A program made the translations under genes and the position numbers. Below the pieces are notes generated by a model, which did no database searches, had not been told where the DNA came from, and was given only the letters and a program-made list of their open reading frames with translations. Of a stretch of DNA of 20,717 bases, positions 9,788 to 18,277 are shown piece by piece; position 1 is the first letter of the stretch, and each line of letters opens with the position of its first letter. This DNA is from Tubiluchus corallicola (taxonomy: Eukaryota; Priapulida; Priapulimorpha; Priapulimorphida; Tubiluchidae), in NCBI GenBank assembly GCA_030141605.1, contig JAQGDQ010001929.1, forward strand, positions 1-20,717, read 5' to 3'.

Positions 9788-9957
9788 TAATAATAATAGT
9801 AACAACAACAACAATAACAATAACAACAACAACAACAACAAGCAGCAACAGTAACAGCAGCAGCAACGCTAACAGCAAGAGCACAAGCAAGAGCAACAAC
9901 GACGACAACGACAATGACGACAACGATGACGACGACGAGAACAATAATAATAATAAT
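9649..9957. repeat. Compound trinucleotide array (AAT to AAC/AGC to GAC to AAT)
   Basis: About 300 bp of nearly pure three-base repeats. AAT dominates to about 9800, AAC and AGC follow, then GAC/GAT around 9900-9940, and AAT returns at the end. The three-base phase appears unbroken, which creates long open frames on both strands (poly-Ile, poly-Asn, poly-Leu). These are low-complexity products of the repeat, and the plus-strand frame 9481-10023 starts at a non-ATG codon. No credible gene is associated. Confidence 0.93.
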
Positions 9958-10112
9958 GATTATAAAAACGTCATTATTTTAAGAAATCAAACCTGCTCTG
10001 CCAGTCTGTTGATAATTGTTTAAGTAAACATGTATTTATTGTCCAAATCGTATACAATTCCTTATCAGCAATGAAATCACTTATAATAATTTTTCAATGT
10101 CTAAAGTTACTC

Positions 10113-10118
10113 TTTATT
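10113..10118 (-). terminator. Poly(A) signal for the minus-strand terminal exon
   Basis: AATAAA on the minus strand, about 79 bases beyond the stop of the candidate exon 10197-10421. The spacing is normal for a short 3' UTR and supports that exon as terminal. Confidence 0.5.
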
Positions 10119-10196
10119 TTATCTTTATATTTTATCTAACTCCATATTTTTCTCTTAATTTCATTTGTAAATGTCTTTCAATGAGACGTTTCCGAC

Positions 10197-10421
10197 TTAA
10201 CATTGTTCTGAGTCATATGGGTCATTGCATCGTAGCTTCCTGTAGTTACAGTAATCTAAGTCTGTGTGGATCTGTCTCTTCCGTCGTGAAGGTCTTCCGT
10301 GATGTCCGAATATCTCGAGGGTTTCGATTGTGCCTCTACCAATTCCCCGCCCCCTCCCGGTAGCTCCATCATTCGACGTCTTGCCGTGCGCGTTCACGCC
10401 TGTTTGTTTGGAAATGGTTAG
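10197..10421 (-). CDS. Candidate terminal exon, 74 aa, basic cleavage site and Cys-containing tail
   Basis: On the minus strand a good splice acceptor (TTCTTTTTACAG, AG at 10423-10422) is followed by 74 codons in phase 0 to a stop at 10197-10199. The peptide starts LTISKQTGV, passes a Gly/Arg-rich linker (GRGRGIGRG), reaches a basic cluster RPSRRKRQ, and ends in a segment with three cysteines spaced C-x5-C-x9-C, the last Cys being the final residue. RRKR followed by Q matches a furin-type processing site, so a secreted precursor ending in a cysteine-rich peptide is possible. An AATAAA lies about 79 bases downstream. No family is recognised. Upstream exons are not identified; the TSP1-like exon at 15072-15160 ends in a compatible phase. 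An alternative acceptor lies a few codons further in (AAACAAACAG). Confidence 0.5.
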   Translation of the reverse strand, partial: LTISKQTGVNAHGKTSNDGATGRGRGIGRGTIETLEIFGHHGRPSRRKRQIHTDLDYCNYRKLRCNDPYDSEQC

Positions 10422-10458
10422 CTGTAAAAAGAACATTTTTGTATATTATTACGAAGTG

Positions 10459-10470
10459 TTCTCTCTCTCC

Positions 10471-10522
<52 letters not shown>

Positions 10523-10613
10523 ACCCGTTTCTCTTTCTTTTTTTCTCTTCCTTCCCTTCTCTCTGTCTCTCTATTTTTCCTTTCTCATCTTTTCCCTCTC
10601 TCCCCCTCTCCCT
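10459..10613. repeat. CT microsatellite and pyrimidine-rich tract
   Basis: Nearly pure (CT)n runs from about 10459 to 10522, followed by a C/T-rich stretch to about 10613 with few purines. Frames through it give Ser/Leu/Phe-rich peptides with no coding support. On the minus strand it is a GA-rich tract located just upstream of the 10421 splice acceptor, in the putative intron. Confidence 0.92.
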
Positions 10614-11370
10614 TTGCTATAGAAACAGCCTATTATAATAATTAATGCAGAGAACAGCCCTGTGGGCATTTTAAATGGAAGTTTGTAAACTTGCTAATAG
10701 ATGGCTCTGCGAATCAGTCTCGTGATGAAAAATGACCACGATAGTGAATTCAAGAAAACATTCCGCAAATTGCCAGTTATTAAGCCAGCAATATTGTTTT
10801 CAGGAAAATAAAAGAGAGTAAAAACATATAAGCAAACAAACTAACAAATAAATAAATAAATAAAAACATGATTGAATGAATGAACGAACGAATAAATAAT
10901 CAGGCTAAAGAAATTATGAGACGGAGCCACACTCAAACTCACCCTCTTGAATATTTTTCACTCGTGATATATTTTAGCAACATTTACATAACTTGAGATA
11001 AAAGATAAACTTATTGCAAATTGTTTAAATAAACTAGAATAAATATCTCTTGTTTGTCTATAAAAATATTCTTTAAGAAATACACCACTATCTTACTATT
11101 TATTGCAAACTAAATTAGCACATATTTCAACACAGCAGTAGCGAAAACAGATGTTACCAAAGCTTGAGAGCCCCAAGCTTAACGTCCCTATGCTGTAGCC
11201 TACGCAAGCCTGTAGGACAATGTGACCCCGATTAGAGGGCTGTCTTCCCGGGAAAATTCCAAATTGAAAGCGCGCGGCACAGTTATATAATCCCGCTGTA
11301 CCATTTCAAGTGATTTTTTTATTCAAAACATGTGCTTCTTTAATAATATCTAAATTATACATTAAAATAA
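10614..11370. other. Intergenic/intronic stretch, no gene seen
   Basis: AT-rich with an AAAT/GAAT-type tetranucleotide run at about 10840-10900. If the two minus-strand exon candidates belong to one gene, this is intron. No domain or RNA gene was recognised. Confidence 0.4.
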
Positions 11371-11871
11371 GATGAGATGAGATGAGATGAGATGTGATGA
11401 GATGAGATGAGATGAGATGAGATGAGATGTGATGAGGTGAGGCGAGGCGAGGCGAGGCGAGGCGAGGCGAGGCGAGGCGAGGCGAGACGAGACGAGACGA
11501 GACGAGACGAGACGAGACGAGACGAGACGAGACGAGACGAGAGGAGAGGAGAGGAGAGGAGAGGAGAGGAGAGGAGAGGAGAGGAGAGGAGAGAAGAGGA
11601 GAGAAGAGAAGAGAAGAGAAGAGAAGAGAAGAGAAGAGAAGAGAAGAGAAGAGAAGAGAAGAGAAGAGAAGAAAAGAGAACAGAACCGAACAGAAGAAAG
11701 GAAATGGAAGAGAAGAGAAGAGAAGAGAAGAGAAGAGAAGAGAAGAGAAGAGAAGAGAAGAGAAGAGAAGAGAAGAGAAGAGAAGAGAAGAGAAGAGAAG
11801 AGAAGAGAAGAGAAGAGAAGAGAAGAGAAGAGAAGACAAGACAAGACAAGATAAGCTAAGATAAGATAAGA
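11371..11871. repeat. Pentanucleotide array with block-wise motif change
   Basis: A 500-bp array keeps a five-base period while the motif changes in blocks. GATGA runs to about 11440, GGCGA to 11485, GACGA to 11540, GAGGA to about 11590 and GAAGA to 11670. A degenerate interruption follows (about 11671-11705), then GAAGA again to 11834, GACAA to 11849 and GATAA to 11871. Five-base periodicity leaves open frames on both strands (Arg/Glu-rich on plus, Ser/Leu/Phe-rich on minus). These are artefacts of the repeat. Confidence 0.95.
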
Positions 11872-12056
11872 TATCTTACCACTTCATTTACATTGTTCTC
11901 GCATTGTTTCATTGACAATGTTGACTTGCTTCCATCGGTATAGACGCAGCTGCAAGCTCGTCTACTTCTCTGCAGAAAAATACAAAACACAAAAATACAA
12001 ATGAAAACACAAAATATGATACGGATCCCTTAATTAGCACACTGTAGACTTAAGCT
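11872..12056. other. Short unique spacer
   Basis: No gene, RNA or repeat was recognised. Confidence 0.35.
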
Positions 12057-12140
12057 ACGACTCGATGCGTAATGCGTAATGCGTAATGCGTGATCTGTAA
12101 TGCGTAATGCGTGATGCGTATTGACTGTTTCCATGCACGT
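12057..12140 (-). repeat. Degenerate inverted relative of the 76-bp repeat
   Basis: The segment is rich in GCGTAAT and GCGTGAT words. Read on the minus strand it gives ATGGAAAC, then ACGCATCACGCATTACG and ACGCATTACAGATCACGC. The 76-bp units at 12629-13650 contain the same words on the plus strand (ACGCATTACAGGTCACGC, CATCACGCATTACG, ATGGAAAC). It is therefore an inverted, rearranged copy of part of that unit. Confidence 0.65.
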
Positions 12141-12628
12141 TCGTAAACATTATGCTTTTTAGCAAAGCTCGTGGGGCTCTTTCTGCCATTTCTGGCCATT
12201 ATTCGAGAAAATTGCAAGCAATAATTTTTGGAAACCACGTCTCTGTTGAAATTTAAGTGTGATAATTACAGCTGCGCCATTAGCTTATTATTGTACTATT
12301 AGATGGAACAGAAAGCACAGGTTTTAGGTGCACAATGTTTTACAGGGGAGAGAACAATATGGCGGACATCATCATTTAGTGAAAGAACTGCAGTTAGATG
12401 CACAACACAGAACTACATGCTTCTTCCATCTCTCAAAAACTCAAATAGAAAAACATTGTTTATTGTAGGTCTCAAAATGACCAAAACTCGCCTAGCTAGA
12501 ATTTCCAGAAAGCCAAACAGTGAAAATGGTCACCGGAAACTTGAAAACTCGCTATAATCACCTAGGCAACGGCGGTTTCCCGTCTGCGTATTCGGACGAT
12601 AATGATTACTTTCGAATGAATAACGAAT
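12141..12628. other. Segment between inverted repeat pieces
   Basis: This ~490-bp segment lies between a minus-oriented fragment and the plus-oriented 76-bp array. An 84-codon ORF at 12303-12557 begins with ATG and has a normal composition (K/R/S/N-rich) but no recognisable domain and no flanking signals, so it is only a weak candidate. It could be the internal part of a foldback-type element. Confidence 0.35.
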
Positions 12629-13650
12629 GACGCATCACGCATTACGTACACATGGAAACGCTTCTACATATTTAAGTACAAGCTGTTGTATACGCATTAC
12701 AGGTCACGCATCACGCATTACGTACACATGGAAACGCTTCTACATATTTAAGTACAAGCTGTTGTATACGCTTTGCAGGTCACGCATCACGCATTACGTA
12801 CACATGGAAACGCTTCTACATATTTAAGTACAAGCTGTTGTATACGCTTTGCAGGTCACGCATCACGCATTACGTACACATGGAAACGCTTCTACATATT
12901 TAAGTACAAGCTGTTGTATACGCATTACAGGTCACGCATCACGCATTACGTACACATGGAAACGCTTCTACATATTTAAGTACAAGCTGTTGTATACGCA
13001 TTACAGGTCACGCATCACGCATTACGTACACATGGAAACGCTTCTACATATTTAAGTACAAGCTGTTGTATACGCTTTGCAGGTCACGCATCACGCATTA
13101 CGTACACATGGAAACGCTTCTACATATTTAAGTACAAGCTGTTGTATACGCTTTGCAGGTCACGCATCACGCATTACGTACACATGGAAACGCTTCTACA
13201 TATGTAAGTACAAGCTGTTGTATACGCATTACAGGTCACGCATCACGCATTACGTACACATGGAAACACTTCTACATATTTAAGTACAAGCTGTTGTATA
13301 CGCTTTACAGGTCACGCATCACGCATTACGTACACATGGAGACGGTTCTACATATTTAAGTACAAGCTGTTGTATACGCATTACAGGTCAAGCATCACGC
13401 ATTACGTACACATGGAGACGGTTCTACATGTTTAAGTACAAGCTGTTGTATACGCTTTACAGGTCACGCATCGCGCATTACGTACACATGGAAACACTTC
13501 TACATATTTAAGTACAAGCTGTTGTATACGCATTACGGACCACGCATCACGCATTACGTACACATGGAAACACTTCTACATATTTAAGTACAAGCTGTTG
13601 TATACGTATTACAGGTCAAGCATCACGCATTTCGTACACATGGAGACGTA
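12629..13650 (+). repeat. 76-bp minisatellite, 13 full units plus a partial
   Basis: Units start at 12629, 12705, 12781 and so on, each 76 bp later, to a partial unit at 13617-13650. Each unit contains CATCACGCATTACGTACACA, TGGAAACGCTTCTACAT, TTAAGTACAAGCTGTTGTA and then TACGC(ATTA or TTTG)CAGGT. The first units are nearly identical, with changes accumulating from about 13260 on (GGAGACGGTT, GCATTACGGACC). Two alternating variants, GCATTACAGG and GCTTTGCAGG or GCTTTACAGG, mark sub-lineages. The 68-codon ORFs that recur in it are periodic artefacts. Confidence 0.96.
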
Positions 13651-13944
13651 CTTTTGCTCATAAAAATACCAGCACATATTATAAAACAACATCTTAGGTG
13701 AACGCATGCGCAGCCGGGTAGTTCATCTTTCAAGTCTTGGAGTTGCTTACACAGGACGTCGCTAGCTAGCACTAGTTCGATGCTCGGCTTGGTTGATCTT
13801 AAAAAATCTGCTATTAGAGAACAAAACAAGGGTTACAGTATACATCGGGCGACACAAGAAGAAAATGAATAAAAAAGATAAAGAAGAAAAAGGAAAAGAT
13901 AAGAAAAATGGCCCCAGCCCCTGGGGAGACGTAGGTAATTAATT
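13651..13944. other. Spacer with purine-rich tract
   Basis: A purine-rich, A-rich run spans about 13857-13907. A minus-strand frame at 13623-13829 has ordinary amino-acid composition but no domain or ATG-supported context, and it overlaps the minisatellite end, so it is not called. A short GGGGCTGGGG-like inverted motif (GCCCCAGCCCCTGGGG) lies at 13911-13926. Confidence 0.35.
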
Positions 13945-14170
13945 GCCTACAACATTTATTTATGAAGCCTTGGCATAGACAGTTTCTGACAATGGAGTTT
14001 CTGACCCAAATACATGATCAGGTACCGGTACTGCCTAGAAAGGCAACTAGAAAGTCATGCTCGAAAAACGTCTGCATGAGTAGGACTCGAACCCACAACC
14101 GCAAAAATTGCAGCCAAGTACAGCAGTCACTTTGTCAACACGCAGGTTCAGGAAAAAGTGCACAAAGATA
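13945..14170 (-). mobile_element. SINE-like element with tRNA-type promoter (probable)
   Basis: On the minus strand there is an RNA polymerase III B-box-like word GGTTCGAGTCC within GTGGGTTCGAGTCCTACTC at about 14077-14095. It is preceded at about the right distance by a weak A-box-like stretch (TTGACAAAGTGACTGC, about 14128-14143). The tail side (lower coordinates) ends near an AATAAATG region at 13951-13962. This is the layout of a tRNA-derived SINE. No perfect cloverleaf is present, so it is not a working tRNA. The exact ends and target duplication were not resolved. Confidence 0.5.
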
Positions 14171-15071
14171 AACCATTTATTTCCAATGGCATCCTGTGGT
14201 GTAGATTCAAATGGTTCAGTTCAATTCAAAGTTCATTTATCTCCAATACTATGTTCATAAGACAATTACAACAAATTATCTAGAGATGGGGTGTCGAAAG
14301 ACCAAGAGGTCAACGAGTCAGCCACCCATGTATAACTTAAGAATAGTGCAAAGGACGGCAGACTACATGGTTAGATGGATAATATGTTGTTATATCTTAT
14401 TTGTAGCAAATAAACACAATTCAATGCAGTGAAATCATAACTGTAACAACGAGGATCATTTTGATACCAAGTTCATCACTCCACGTTATTTCTAAGCTGA
14501 GATAATCCACATTGAAGTTGAAGTGCAGGCTGCACACTGAAAAACATAAGCCATTGTTTTTTGTCGCGTCTCTAAAAACACTTAGCAACCGTACGAAAGT
14601 GTGGTTGCTATGGACTTTGCAAGAACACATTGAAGTTAAATTTAAATCCAATAGATGGCTCTTCATGACAAAGATCGGAGCTTGGCAGCAGAAAAACCCG
14701 AAGCAAAATGACAGCGTCGGGGATCTATTATCGGAGTTTGAAAATACAAGTTTTTTACAACTGCATCTCTTGTTTCTACACAAAGAAATGGCTAAGAATT
14801 TACGTAATTAAATGTTTAGTGTTTTTAAACATTTCTTGGAAATTTGATACTAGAATATAAAAGTCTAATATATTTAGCGTTGGTTCTTATAAAATGCGAA
14901 AAATCGACATTTGACCAAAATTTTGGGTCATTCTGCTTTGTAGCATCATGATGCAGTTTTAACTATGCTGACTCATGGACGGTTTTGGTTTGGAAGCAAC
15001 ATACATAATACAGTTAAATCATAAATGCAACACGTGAACAAAATGAACCCCAAATAAGGGATAAATCCTAC
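14171..15071. other. Mostly non-coding stretch with one weak ORF
   Basis: A plus-strand ORF at 14512-14811 (99 codons, ATG start) reads as ordinary protein with segments such as KSNRWLFMTKIGAWQQKNPK and SVGDLLSEFENT. No family is recognised and there is no clear promoter or poly(A) signal. It may be an exon or chance. If the minus-strand exon at 15072-15160 is real, this region is intron on that strand. Confidence 0.3.
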
Positions 15072-15160
15072 CTGAACTCCAGGTCCATCCTCGCATGTTT
15101 TTGTACACTCATGTTGTTCCCATTCACCACACACAACCATCGAACAACGTTTTGAATCGG
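15072..15160 (-). CDS. Candidate internal exon, thrombospondin type-1-like motif
   Basis: On the minus strand an acceptor-like TCTTTGCAG (15170-15162 side) opens an 89-bp segment that ends at a strong donor, CAG followed by GTAGGA (GT at 15071-15070). It encodes DSKRCSMVVCGEWEQ followed by HECTKTCEDGPGVQ. A tryptophan followed by CTKTC and then GxGVQ is the signature of the first half of a thrombospondin type-1 repeat, an extracellular adhesion module. The exon would end in phase 0, leaving the rest of the module to another exon. The frame is open further upstream to about 15288, where another possible acceptor (GGTACAG) lies, so the 5' border is uncertain. Conserved cysteine spacing is only partly visible. 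It could also be a decayed gene fragment. Confidence 0.45.
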
Positions 15161-15334
15161 CTGCAAAGATTCCCGCTTCTGACAACTTTCGTGTTACCCC
15201 GGGTCTTGTTCGTGTACGAGTCGGACGAAGTGCTCTATCGGGTTCCTTTCCGCCCAGAAGTGACGTTTGCTCCCCCTGGCACAACACCTGTACCCAAGTT
15301 TTTTAATTGAGTTTATTGCCTAACGATGAGAAAA

Positions 15335-16178
15335 CGAATTCTAAAAATAAGAAAAACAACCAGCACAAACTTAACCCTTATAGGGTTACCGTGGGGTAAA
15401 AAATTACCCCCAGACCGGTTTTTTGCATTTTACCCTTTTCCCATACGCATCCCATTAAATCTTTTCTATGACTTTTTCTAAACATGTTTTGTGCACAAAA
15501 TACTTTCAGTTATTTATTTTACGCGCTTTGTCTCACCACGAAATAAAAGTGAAAATGTAAGATGTGGACTTTTTGAAATTGTCGAAACTTTACTTCGCTT
15601 GTCTATACATTATACGGGCGATGTATCTGATAAAACAAAATGTCAGACGTCTGTATGCTGACGTAGAACTAATCTACTCACAACTACAAAGACAATCACA
15701 TCATAAACTCAGTCACTCAACATCTTCAGATGTGGCAAACGCGCTAGCAATGTCGGTCGTCTACAGTTATTCCAGCATAGGTAAGGGAACGTAACTAAGT
15801 GAATTTAAATTTCGTATTACTACTAAGTCACATGTCTTTAAGCAGAGGTATAATGTATCCTATGGTGGTCAGCATAACCACAAATTATGCTGTTGCTGTT
15901 TGCTAATGAAACACGGCGGTTTATCTACGAATTATGGTGGCGGTAATTCCCCCCCCCCCGTTACCAAAATCGGTTGTAAAAAATCGTGACCCTATAAGGG
16001 TTAATCAACATATATGGGCTTTATTCAGACACAACATCTGTAACGTTTCGACCAGTTAAGGTCACATTCACGTAACAATCCACCTTAACTGGTTGGAACG
16101 TTGCAGATGTTGTGTCTGAATAAAAGCCATATATGTTGATTAAGCTGGTGCTGGTTATTATTCTTATTTTAAGAATTG
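15335..16178. mobile_element. Long inverted repeat (foldback) A, interrupted by a TTAA element
   Basis: The right arm (16082-16178) is the reverse complement of a split left arm, 16005-16062 plus about 15335-15374. Over the inner 58 bp there are only a handful of mismatches, and the loop is 19 bases (16063-16081). The outer part also matches (CCAGCACnnnCTTAA and AAAATAAG words on both sides). On the minus strand the left arm has GGTC-TTAACT...GACC style complementary stem bases (GACC 16050-16053, GGTC 16060-16063) followed by GAAA (complement of 16046-16049). An AATAAA follows in GTCTGAATAAAGCC. This resembles the tail of a Penelope-like or other ribozyme-bearing retroelement inserted as an inverted dimer. 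Confidence 0.8.
15375..16000. mobile_element. piggyBac-type non-autonomous element, 626 bp
   Basis: The element is flanked by TTAA at 15371-15374 and 16001-16004. Its ends are inverted: CCCTTATAGGGT at the left, and ACCCTATAAGGG (exact complement) at the right, with partial match beyond. TTAA duplication plus ends starting CCC are the hallmark of piggyBac-family transposons. A subterminal perfect hairpin GGGGTAA/TTACCCC lies at 15393-15410. A 76-codon plus-strand ORF inside (15564-15794) shows no transposase domain, so the element is probably a MITE depending on a transposase elsewhere. A C10 run is at about 15951-15960. Confidence 0.82.
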
Positions 16179-16892
16179 AGATTATTAACATAGTTCAGAA
16201 AATGAGCCTAATTGTACAGAGGTAAACTAATTGTTCGAAACACAAAATAGGTTCACAGGGTGATTTTGAATGGCTGCTGTTTGAGCCTGTCGAAAAGCTT
16301 GGCATGATTTTAAGTTTTAACTTTTTAATGTCAAAGTTTCAAACAAAGTTGTGTTGTTTTTAACAATAAATGGTTTTACGTGCCTGTAATCAAAATTGGC
16401 TTGAAGAATTATTTAGTTCGCTTTGTTCTGCTTTTGCATACATCTGCGCATAACTCTGGAGAATTCTCTCCCCTTTTTTTACCTTTTTTCATAGAGAATT
16501 GACGCCATAATTAGTAGCACATAAAATTATTAAATGTTACATAAATTTGCTGTACAGGCTTACATATACTTACCATAATAGTAGACGCGATGACAGTCAA
16601 AAACCAACCTCCTAAAGCAGAAATGAGGATCTGATAAAGTTAAAAGATCTTTGTTAAATCCTCACATACTAGTTGCGAATTTAACTAGGTTAATATTACC
16701 AAGTTATTGTTATTATTAAGTTAACATCTTAGGTTACACATTCAGTGCTGCAGAATCTGATTTTTGCATTTGTAAATACAATACAATGATGCCATTTTCG
16801 AAATTAAAAAACTAACCCTACTAATCGCATGTACAACATGTACAGCATGTAGCTACTGTCAAAGCTAGAATCTTCAGAAAATTTATGCGGTT
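16179..16892. other. Spacer between the two inverted repeats
   Basis: AT-rich sequence with no recognised gene. There is a short cluster of CATGTACA/ACATGTAC/GCATGTA words at about 16827-16850. Confidence 0.35.
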
Positions 16893-17340
16893 GCTTGAAA
16901 ATTTAAGTTTCAGGACAGCATCACAAAACTCACAATGTGCTCACAACGTACAAGCTTAGAACTTCAAGATTTAAGACTCGGGAGAGTTCATTTCCAAATA
17001 TCTTTACAGGTTGTTAGACTCCGTATCAACACGTAATCGTAAAGAAGACAGAGTGATCATTAAGTTTCAAAAGTTTTTATTTTTCACGAGAGCTTTCGTC
17101 CTTAAAGGAATTCGTGATCTAAGCCACACAAACAAATTTCAGCTGACGAAGTACTTGAAGGCCCTGTGAAAAATAAAAACTTTTGAGGCTTAATGGTCAC
17201 TCTGTCTTCTTTACGATTATGTGTCGATACAGATGAAAAAGCATAGCAAACTTTCTTGAATCTTGAAATTCTAAGCTTGTACACGGTGAGCACATAGTGA
17301 GTTTAGTGGTGATATCCCAAAAGTGAAATTTTTGACACTT
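16893..17340. mobile_element. Long inverted repeat (foldback) B with hammerhead-like core
   Basis: The left arm (about 16893-17090) and right arm (about 17165-17340) are diverged reverse complements. Shared words include GTAAAGAAGACAGAGTGA, AAAAGTTTTTATTTTTCAC, TACAAGCTTAGAA and ATGTGCTCAC on one strand and their complements on the other. The left arm has about 25 extra bases near 16983-17020. The centre (17091-17164) keeps CTGACGA at 17143-17149 on plus. On the minus strand of the left side TCACGA is followed by a TCC...GGA stem and then GAAA. The arms are different in sequence from foldback A but share the order: catalytic-like word, short stem, GAAA, then AATAAA-rich tail. A chance minus-strand ORF (17102-17293) is ignored. 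Confidence 0.75.
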
Positions 17341-17380
17341 AATGTGCATTTGCCTTCCTTACGTTTACGACTATGACAAG
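17341..17380. other. Junction between foldback B and minisatellite
   Basis: A short unique junction with nothing recognised. Confidence 0.3.
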
Positions 17381-18203
17381 TCTCACAAGAGCACAGGTCT
17401 CACAAGAGCACAGGTCTCACGAGAGTCTCACAACAGCACAGGTCTCACGAGAGTCTCACAAGAGCACAGGTCTCACGAGAGTCTCACAAGAGCACAAGCC
17501 TCACGAGAGTCTCACAAGAGCACAAGCCTCACGAGAGTCTCACAAGAGCACAAGCCTCACGAGAGTCTCACAAGAGCACAGGTCTCACAAGAGTCTCACA
17601 AGAGCACAAGCCTCACGAGAGCACAAGCCTCATGAGAGTCTCACAAGAGCACAGGTCTCACAAGAGTCTCACAAGAGCACAGGTCTCACAAGAGCACAGG
17701 TCTCACAAGAGTCTCACAAGAGTCTCACAAGAGCACACGTCTCACAAGAGCACAGGTCTCACAAGAGCACAGGTCTCACAAGAGTCTCACAAGAGTCTCA
17801 CAATAGCACAGATCTCACAAGAGTCTCACAAGAGCACAGGTCTCACAAGAGTCTCACAAGAGCACAAGCCCTCACGAGAGTCTCACAAGAGCACAAGCCT
17901 CACGAGAGTCTCACAAGAGCACAGGTCTCACGAGAGTCTCACAAGAGCACAGGTCCCACGAGAGTCTCACAAGAGCACAGGTCTCACGAGAGTCTCACAA
18001 GAGCACAGGTCTCACGAGAGTCTTACAAGAGCACAGGTCTCACAAGAGTCTCACAAGAGCACAAGCCTCACGAGAGCCTCACAAGGGCACAGGTCTCACG
18101 AGAGTCTCACAAGAGCACAGGTCTCACGAGAGTCTCACAAGAGCACAGGTCTCACGAGAGTCTCACAAGAGCACAGGTCTCACAACAGTCTCACAAGAGC
18201 ACT
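17381..18203. repeat. 28-bp minisatellite (GTCTCAC-AAGAGCACAG)
   Basis: About 29 units with period 28 bp, made of two related halves, GTCTCACGAGA and GTCTCACAAGAGCACAGG. Single halves are sometimes duplicated or lost, so the phase slips between about 17600 and 17880. Because 28 bp is not a multiple of three and the unit has no stops in several frames, ORFs up to 301 codons (17373-18278) appear in more than one frame at once. They encode the same S/H/E/T/R-rich pattern shifted, which argues strongly against real coding. Confidence 0.95.
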
Positions 18204-18277
18204 ATCTTACTTTCAAGTCAATGTCAATATCAACAAATTCAAGATCAGCAGTTTGACAGACACCTTAACCATTGTTA

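Noticed and set aside
9481-10023. 180-codon ORF rich in Ile, Thr, Ser, Asn and Asp
   Set aside because: It is mostly trinucleotide repeat, starts at a non-ATG codon, and alternative frames and the minus strand are equally open.
11306-11859. Several 145-177 codon ORFs, Arg/Glu-rich or Ser/Leu/Phe-rich
   Set aside because: They are by-products of the pentanucleotide array, open in several frames on both strands.
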